64,000 nucleotides of DNA, taken from the NCBI GenBank assembly GCA_019358875.1, contig JAHHIF010000023.1:1-64000 (forward strand). The letters run 5' to 3'. Both the position numbers and the translations under genes were made by a program. Below, in pieces: positions 59,009 through 64,000 of the stretch (position 1 is the first letter of the stretch; each line of letters opens with the position of its first letter). The notes under the pieces were generated by a model. It did no database searches. It worked only from the letters and a program-made list of their open reading frames with translations, and had not been told where the DNA came from. This DNA comes from Symplocastrum torsivum CPER-KK1. GTDB taxonomy: Bacteria; Cyanobacteriota; Cyanobacteriia; Cyanobacteriales; Coleofasciculaceae.

Positions 59009-59863
59009 CTAGCGATTTCTGTTAATTACAGGATTACCGTCAGTATCAACATCTAGCTCTTCACGACGAAGTGTTTCTGTTGCATCGACAGTTTCATGAG
59101 TCACTTCTTTTCTGATGTTGATTTCTTCACGCACGAAGGCTTTCTTTTGAATGTCAGCTGTTTCTTCGTAAACTTCCATCCGTGCAACTTCTCCATCCTG
59201 GAAGTCAACACTACCGGGGGTAACTTCCCTTGTATCAGTTGGGGTTGTACGCTCAATAATTACGCGCTCTTTATCGAGTGGAACTGAAACCTGTGCTGTC
59301 TCAGTTTCGACGTGCTTACCAACTACAACTTCACCAGTCTTTTGACGGTTTTTGTTTGCAAACAAACGCTCTTCATACAGTTTGATTCTCTGCTGACCCT
59401 GCTCAGCTGTGTTATAGAGATGCTGGTCATGATCATCATATTTGTAGGTGTCACGGCTATAGCTAGGCTGAGTAGCAGCGGCAGCAGCTACACCTGTACT
59501 GGCTGCGGCTGGTCGGAAAACGCCTCTAATCCGCTCTTCGTAGTCGTAGTCAACCGTCATGTTATCGCTGTACTCAGGCAAGCTTTCTACTTGCTCTTTG
59601 GTCAGACCTGTAACATAAACGCGGTGGCGATCATAATCCATTTGAACGCGACCAACAGGTACCAAAACTTTCTTACCAAAGACCCAGAAACCAGTGTCTA
59701 GTACTAAGTACCGGAAGCGTCCTGTTTCATCAAGAAGAGCATCATAAACACCACCGACTTTATCGTCTTTTTCGGTGTAAACATCATATCCTTTGATGTC
59801 ATCGCCGCCGAAAATTTCTTGCTTGTAGTTTGGATAAGCATCTGCGAGTTTTACAAGAGCCAT
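59009..59863 (-). CDS. PRC-barrel and DUF2382 domain protein
   Basis: 284 residues. PRC-barrel domain (about 20-110: IKGYDVYTEKDDKVGGVYDAL, LVLDTGFWVFGKKVLVPVGR), an Ala-rich and Tyr/Asp-rich linker (about 118-158), and DUF2382 (about 160-270: IKLYEERLFANKNRQKTGEV, VVGKHVETETAQVSVPLDKE, REEINIRKEV). There is no signal peptide. It resembles proteins reported as stress-responsive in bacteria, but the role is not established. It is probably cotranscribed with the gene at 57911. A strong GGAGATTG site precedes the ATG. Confidence 0.88.
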   Translation of the reverse strand: MALVKLADAYPNYKQEIFGGDDIKGYDVYTEKDDKVGGVYDALLDETGRFRYLVLDTGFWVFGKKVLVPVGRVQMDYDRHRVYVTGLTKEQVESLPEYSDNMTVDYDYEERIRGVFRPAAASTGVAAAAATQPSYSRDTYKYDDHDQHLYNTAEQGQQRIKLYEERLFANKNRQKTGEVVVGKHVETETAQVSVPLDKERVIIERTTPTDTREVTPGSVDFQDGEVARMEVYEETADIQKKAFVREEINIRKEVTHETVDATETLRREELDVDTDGNPVINRNR

Positions 59864-60190
59864 ACAATCAATCTCCTATCTTTCATTTCTATTAAACACT
59901 TGAATAAACAATAGTCAAAAATGCATCTAGACTTCATCTTACTAATGGCAGATAAGTGAGAAATACTGTTTATGGCTTCAAAACTGTAAACTAGTTATAC
60001 CAAAGCTTTTACTTTAGGTTTATTTTTATTAGGGTTTTTAATCACTAAAATTGCTAATACTTCAATTCATCTATCGAATGACTGAAAGTAAAATATTAAA
60101 AAATAACTCTATTTATAGACGATAAAAATATATTATTAACTCTGGCGGAAACTCAATGGAGTTTGATAATGTCTCAAGTTTAGTTGAACA
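59864..60190. other. A/T-rich intergenic gap
   Basis: 327 bp between divergent genes, with long A/T runs at 60000-60140 and no coding character. It should hold the promoters of the DUF2382 operon and of the aldolase gene. I see no repeat or RNA structure that I can name. Confidence 0.5.
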
Positions 60191-60835
60191 ATGGATAATC
60201 ACTCTTGGTTAACGCTGTTGCAACAGCAGCGAGCGATCGCAGTCATTCGAGCATCTCGCCAGTCTCTAGGGGTTCAAATGGCTAAGGCAGTGGTGGCAGG
60301 TGGGATGTCGGTAATAGAAATTACTTGGAATAGCGATCGCGCGGCTGAATTAATTAGTCAATTGCGCTTGGAACTACCAACTTGCATCATCGGAACAGGT
60401 ACTTTATTAACTCAAGTACAATTACAACAAGCGATTGAAGCTGGGGCACAGTTTCTCTTTACCCCTCACGTAGACACGGCTTTAATTACGGCTGCTGTGG
60501 ATGCAGGTATTCCAATTGTTCCAGGCGCACTTTCCCCTACAGAAATTGTTACAGCTTGGCAAGCTGGCGCTAGCTGTATCAAGGTTTTCCCGATTGAGGC
60601 GGTAGGAGGAGCAAATTATATTAAAAGTTTGCAAGGACCATTAGGTCAGATTCCTCTAATTCCTACGGGTGGGGTTACGCTAGAAAATGCCAAGGAGTTT
60701 ATTACAGCCGGAGCCGTTGCTGTTGGTCTTTCTGGAGAGTTGTTTCCCAAGCCGTTAGTTGTTGCTGAAGAGTGGGAGGCGATCGCACAACGAGCAAACA
60801 CTTTAAGACAACACTTAGGAGTCCTACACACATAA
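60191..60835 (+). CDS. eda: KDPG/KHG aldolase
   Basis: A class I aldolase splitting 2-keto-3-deoxy-6-phosphogluconate into pyruvate and glyceraldehyde 3-phosphate (Entner-Doudoroff), and often 4-hydroxy-2-oxoglutarate. 214 residues, normal length. The Schiff-base Lys lies in ASCIKVFPIEAVGG, the general-base Glu in VIEITWNSDRA, with IGTGTLL and IPTGGVTLENA for phosphate binding. No edd gene is nearby, so the pathway cannot be judged complete from this window. Confidence 0.95.
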   Translation: MDNHSWLTLLQQQRAIAVIRASRQSLGVQMAKAVVAGGMSVIEITWNSDRAAELISQLRLELPTCIIGTGTLLTQVQLQQAIEAGAQFLFTPHVDTALITAAVDAGIPIVPGALSPTEIVTAWQAGASCIKVFPIEAVGGANYIKSLQGPLGQIPLIPTGGVTLENAKEFITAGAVAVGLSGELFPKPLVVAEEWEAIAQRANTLRQHLGVLHT

Positions 60836-61115
60836 CAGTAGTGTATGCATCCAAGAGTAGTTTTTTGTAGAACGAGAGAAGTAACTCAGCGATAAAATAC
60901 AGATAGCTACTGCTACCTTGAGTAGCTCAGTTGGGAAATTCCGTTAGTGGTTAATCGTGGAGTCAAGCGGTACGTTATCTATAAGAACGCTCGAAAATCT
61001 CTATTGCATTGCAAACAAGTTTGGAACGAACTTAGAGTGATGGATGTAGCTGTAGACTCCTTTGCCTGTTATAGTTGCCAAAACTCAGTCCTAGAATTTT
61101 CCGTTGTCATTACCA

Positions 61116-61928
61116 ATGAAGTCCTATCTTGCCGCTGCAATTCAAATGACAAGTCTGCCTGACCTAGAGAAAAATCTGGTTGAGGCAGAAGAACTCATAG
61201 AACTTGCCGTGCGTCGGGGTGCCGAACTCGTAAGCCTACCTGAAAATTTCTCCTTCCTGGGCACAGAGAAAGATAAAATTACTCAGGCAGAAGCGATCGC
61301 ACAACAAAGTGAGAAATTTCTCACAACGATGGCACAGCGTTTTCAGGTGACCATCCTAGGGGGTGGTTTCCCAGTGCCTGTAAACAGCACAAGGGTCTAT
61401 AATACGGCTCTGCTCATCGACCCTAGTGGCAATGAACTTGCTCGTTACCAGAAAGTTCATCTGTTTGATGTCAATGTCCCTGATGGCAACACGTATCGAG
61501 AATCGACTACAGTGATGTCCGGTACCCAGTTGCCCCCTGTCTATCCTTCAGAACAATTAGGCAACTTAGGGCTTTCCGTCTGCTACGATGTGCGCTTTCC
61601 AGAGCTTTATCGACACTTATCATACAAGGGTGCCGACATTTTATTTGTCCCTGCTGCCTTTACTGCCTACACTGGCAAAGACCACTGGCAAGTTCTTCTC
61701 CAAGCTAGAGCAATTGAAAATACCTGCTATGTCATAGCACCTGCCCAAACAGGTCGTCATTATGCGATGCGCCATACTCATGGTCACGCCATGATTATTG
61801 ACCCGTGGGGCTTAATTTTAGACGATGCTGGAGATACGCCAGGAGTAGCGATCGCGGAAATTAACCCAGCTCGCCTTCAACAAGTCCGCCGCCAGATGCC
61901 TTCATTGGAGCATCGAGTTTTTGTTTAA
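61116..61928 (+). CDS. nitrilase-superfamily amidase (Nit-type)
   Basis: About 270 residues from the ATG at 61116 (MKSYLAAAIQMTS). The Glu-Lys-Cys triad is in LPENFSFLG (E43), YQKVHLFDV and LSVCYDVRFPELYR. The pattern CYDVRFPELYR with HTHGHAMIIDPWG fits the Nit1/Nit2-type omega-amidase or deaminated-glutathione amidase group, which repairs damaged metabolites; the exact substrate is not certain. A TTG at 61104 is a weaker start. It is a lone gene. Confidence 0.9.
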   Translation: MKSYLAAAIQMTSLPDLEKNLVEAEELIELAVRRGAELVSLPENFSFLGTEKDKITQAEAIAQQSEKFLTTMAQRFQVTILGGGFPVPVNSTRVYNTALLIDPSGNELARYQKVHLFDVNVPDGNTYRESTTVMSGTQLPPVYPSEQLGNLGLSVCYDVRFPELYRHLSYKGADILFVPAAFTAYTGKDHWQVLLQARAIENTCYVIAPAQTGRHYAMRHTHGHAMIIDPWGLILDDAGDTPGVAIAEINPARLQQVRRQMPSLEHRVFV

Positions 61929-62001
61929 GTAGGGGAAGCAGGGGAAGCAAGGAGGGTATTTCAGCACGGCTTGGTCTACCAATTCCCAATTCCCCATTTT
62001 C

Positions 62002-63192
62002 CTAATCAAATACAGGTGACCAGAGTTCAGATACAGGAAGTTCCCATTCAGGTAGTAGTTCTGTGAGTGTCAAGGTTTCGCCATTCTTTAGGATAATCCT
62101 CTCACTCCCTTGGCGATCGCAAGTCACAGTCTGCTCATCCGGGTCAATCAGTAAGCCAATTTTTGCTCCTTGCTCCAAGAACAATTGAATTTTGTCTTGG
62201 AGTAAGGATACTCGGTCAAAAGCAGATTTTATTTCCACGACTAGGTCAGGTACCAGTTCAGGATAGGTTCGTGGTATCCGCTTCAAGCGTTCTCGTGAGA
62301 TGAATGCAAGGCGGGTAACCAAAACGTCTCCATTCGGTAGCGCAAAACCTGTTTGATGAACCACCCGCCCCAATTGCCGTGGTTCAATCCAAGACACTAA
62401 GCGGGTACTCAAACGGACACTAATTTCACCAGAAGTAAAGTCTGCTGGGCGTTCTGCCTCAGATGACTCACTACTTACAGCCCAGTTAAACCGACTCGTC
62501 CTCATTAGAACTGATGGTTCCTCTCGAAGAGGCTGTTGTAGTTGTTCAAGAACCTGTTGTTCCAAATCCTGAAGGTTGATGCCAAGGTTCTTGAGGACAG
62601 CCGTTGATACGCCATCTTTTTCGCGAATTAGACCCAAAAGAATATGCTCTGTGTCAATTTCATCATGGCTCAACCGCTTTACTGCCTCTGAGGCAAGTTT
62701 GAGAACCTGCTTTGCTCTGGGAGTCAAGGGTCTTTGCCTATCCAAAAGTGTTGAACCGTAGCCGATAATTTTCTGCACTTCCACTTGCGCCTTCCAGAGG
62801 TCTACCCCCATCGACTGGAGAAGCTGAGCAGAAAAGCTTGTTCGTTCACTGAGCAGTCCCAGCAGAATCTGTTCAGTGCCGACAAAGTTATGCCTCAAGC
62901 GTTTTGACTCATTTTGGGCTAGCCTTAGCACTTCGATCGCTTTTTCGCTAAGTCCTTCAAAGCTCTTTTCTTGGGGGAATCTTCTGGCGAACATAGACCT
63001 TTGCTCCAGAATGAATATTTTTTCAACAGGGCAGTTAAAAAGTTCAGCAATTTTGAAGGCGAGGGGAAGGCTGGGGTCAGATTTCCCCGTTTCCAGCGCA
63101 TTGACCGTTTGACGGCTGACATCTAAACGTTCTGCCAAGTTCGCCTGAGACCAATTCCGTTCAGTTCTAAGAACACGTAGACGGTTTTTCAT
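62002..63192 (-). CDS. XRE repressor, Clp_N domain and Uma2 nuclease fusion
   Basis: 396 residues with three parts. 1-62 is an XRE helix-turn-helix (WSQANLAERLDVSRQTVNAL, ETGKSDPSLPLAFKIAELF). 79-218 closely matches the double Clp_N repeat of ClpC (HNFVGTEQILLGLL and IDTEHILLGLIREKDGVSTA), but no AAA+ module follows. About 245-392 is Uma2, with PD-(D/E)XK residues D316, E320, K322 in VPDLVVEIKSAFDR. The ClpC N-domain normally binds substrates or adaptors such as ClpS; here it may sense misfolded protein or block ClpC. Two operator-like sites lie upstream (63338-63375). A paralogous XRE-alone ancestor is likely. The function is not known. Confidence 0.9.
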   Translation of the reverse strand: MKNRLRVLRTERNWSQANLAERLDVSRQTVNALETGKSDPSLPLAFKIAELFNCPVEKIFILEQRSMFARRFPQEKSFEGLSEKAIEVLRLAQNESKRLRHNFVGTEQILLGLLSERTSFSAQLLQSMGVDLWKAQVEVQKIIGYGSTLLDRQRPLTPRAKQVLKLASEAVKRLSHDEIDTEHILLGLIREKDGVSTAVLKNLGINLQDLEQQVLEQLQQPLREEPSVLMRTSRFNWAVSSESSEAERPADFTSGEISVRLSTRLVSWIEPRQLGRVVHQTGFALPNGDVLVTRLAFISRERLKRIPRTYPELVPDLVVEIKSAFDRVSLLQDKIQLFLEQGAKIGLLIDPDEQTVTCDRQGSERIILKNGETLTLTELLPEWELPVSELWSPVFD

Positions 63193-63248
63193 TCTTGGAA
63201 AACTGATTCATCAACGTCGCTCTATCTAGAAAATAGGTGAGAGGGGAC

Positions 63249-63292
63249 AGGTAGTAGGTGGTAGGTGGTAAGGATTTTCATCGCAATGCTAG
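63249..63292 (+). repeat. heptad array with conserved tail (copy 3)
   Basis: GGTAGTAGGTGGTAGGTGGT heptads are followed by AAGGATTTTCATCGCAATGC and TAGTG, matching copies at 3216-3262 and 16818-16881. It lies within the 5' region of the XRE-Clp_N-Uma2 gene, between its operator-like sites and start codon. Confidence 0.75.
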
Positions 63293-63337
63293 TGAACGCA
63301 GCGCATAGGCGACTGTCTTGATACGAGCCGTCGATTG

Positions 63338-63375
63338 GTAAAGTAAAGCTTACAAGCAAGTAAAGTAAACTTTAC
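63338..63375. promoter_or_regulatory. paired operator-like sites
   Basis: GTAAAGTAAAGCTTAC (63338-63353) and GTAAAGTAAACTTTAC (63360-63375) match at 14 of 16 positions, and their starts are 22 bp apart, about two helical turns. The second site is centred on AAAGTAAA-C-TTTACTTT (63362-63378), a perfect inverted repeat. They lie 146-183 bp upstream of the XRE-type gene at 63192 and may be its own operators. Confidence 0.6.
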
Positions 63376-63549
63376 TTTTTTAGAGTATAGCAGTTCTTCC
63401 AAAGGATGAAATACCCTCATGTGGGTTAGGAGAGACTATTGCTGTAAATTTCACAATTATTTGGCACTTATTCTTCAGCAGGAGAAGAGGCAAGTTAACC
63501 GTAGCTCGTTTTTGCGCTGTTGCTCTGCACGTACCTGATTCAATTCCAG

Positions 63550-64000
63550 TTAGTGCTGCAATAGAGGTAAAAAAGCACTAACAAACATGGCAGCCTGAGT
63601 GCGATCGCGCAAATTTAACTGACTCAAAATCCTGGTAATGTGGTTTTTGACCGTTCGTTCTGAAATGTAGAGCGCTTCTGCAATCTCCCGATTACTCGCA
63701 CCTGTAGCAATGAGGCACAGCACCTCTCGTTCTCTAGCCGTCAGTCCTGTGAGTTCTGGGGGAAGCTGGGTAGGCTGGGGTGGAGTTAAGGGTGGAGTGT
63801 GAGCGATCGCTTTTTCCATTAATCCTGGACCCATTTGGGTGTAGCCTTTATGAACGGCTCGAATGGCTCCTGCTAAGTCATCGGAATGAGTGTCTTTTAG
63901 CAGATACCCTCGCGCCCCTAATTGCATGGCTTGCGAGACATAATCATCGTCGTCAAATGTCGTCAGCACTAACACTTTGGTTGCGCTAAATTGCTGACAA
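63550..64000 (-). CDS. NarL/FixJ-family response regulator, partial
   Basis: The start lies beyond the right edge. 150 codons are visible: the last part of a receiver (VLTTFDDDDYVSQAMQLGARG, YLLKDTHSDDLAGAIRAVHKG), a Pro-rich linker, then a LuxR-type helix-turn-helix (LTAREREVLCLIATGASNRE, IAEALYISERTVKNHITRIL). The phospho-Asp is off the edge. The frame is open to 64000. A kinase partner would be expected beyond the window. The 357-bp gap before the XRE gene carries the repeats and operator-like sites and nothing else I can call. Confidence 0.92.
   Translation of the reverse strand, partial: CQQFSATKVLVLTTFDDDDYVSQAMQLGARGYLLKDTHSDDLAGAIRAVHKGYTQMGPGLMEKAIAHTPPLTPPQPTQLPPELTGLTAREREVLCLIATGASNREIAEALYISERTVKNHITRILSQLNLRDRTQAAMFVSAFLPLLQH

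Noticed and set aside
60921-60960. tRNA D-arm-like sequence AGTAGCTCAGTTGG
   Set aside because: No acceptor stem, anticodon arm or T-arm (GGTTCGA) follows; not a tRNA.
1-64000. CRISPR arrays, rRNA and tRNA genes
   Set aside because: I looked for regularly spaced 25-40-bp repeats with unique spacers, rRNA core sequences and T-arm consensus and saw none; the heptad and palindrome repeats do not have spacer structure.

Overview
The window is chromosomal DNA from a cyanobacterium, probably filamentous. HIP1 octamers (GCGATCGC) occur throughout. The gene set is cyanobacterial: Ycf35 and Ycf46 homologues, a DUF2103 protein behind clpS, a pdhB-secD-secF order, a dnaK-dnaJ pair ending in DWF, DUF2382 proteins, a PEP-CTERM protein, and heptad-repeat arrays of the type described in filamentous cyanobacteria. 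The genus cannot be fixed from sequence reading alone.

Layout. 1-3.5 kb: a decayed reading frame, a small conserved gene with a strong terminator, an atypical OmpR-type regulator, and clpS-DUF2103. 3.4-16.1 kb: moaE, then a signalling block. A large GAF-PAS-hybrid kinase gene (+) faces a five-gene minus-strand operon whose genes all overlap: an RsbQ-like alpha/beta hydrolase, a membrane BarA-like hybrid kinase with Hpt, a REC-PAS-GAF kinase, an Rcp1-like regulator and a REC-PAS-kinase-REC protein. The last is a paralogue of the facing kinase. 16.2-22 kb: a 2H phosphoesterase next to rtcA (RNA 3'-end chemistry), an ArsB-type transporter and a PAS kinase. 22-26.3 kb: secF, secD, pdhB. 26.8-30.1 kb: dnaK and a CbpA-type dnaJ. 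30.3-32.1 kb: an IS1634-like element with ~128-bp terminal inverted repeats and a 6-bp target duplication, but with an internally deleted transposase.

32-40.6 kb: an SGNH-like secreted protein, Ycf35 with a decayed second copy, a Ycf46 AAA ATPase, a Uma2 nuclease, ackA, a secreted protein and a GST-like protein. 40.7-44.1 kb: phosphoketolase divergent from an HxlR regulator cut by one in-frame TAG. 44-52.3 kb: folC, PEP-CTERM and FxLYD-like secreted proteins, an amine oxidase, an AMIN-only protein, a pentapeptide-repeat protein, a CDF transporter and a membrane-anchored acetamidase/formamidase. 52.4-56.4 kb: the conserved acpP-fabF-tkt order. 57-64 kb: a gene-poor stretch, two DUF2382 proteins, KDPG aldolase, a nitrilase-family amidase, an XRE-Clp_N-Uma2 fusion protein and a partial NarL-type regulator.

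Strongest candidates for something new are (1) the RsbQ-like hydrolase translationally coupled to a multi-kinase phosphorelay, and (2) the fusion of an XRE repressor, a ClpC-type N-domain and a Uma2 nuclease, with two near-identical 16-bp operator-like sites 22 bp apart upstream. Central carbon genes (phosphoketolase, acetate kinase, transketolase, KDPG aldolase) are scattered over about 23 kb and are not one operon.
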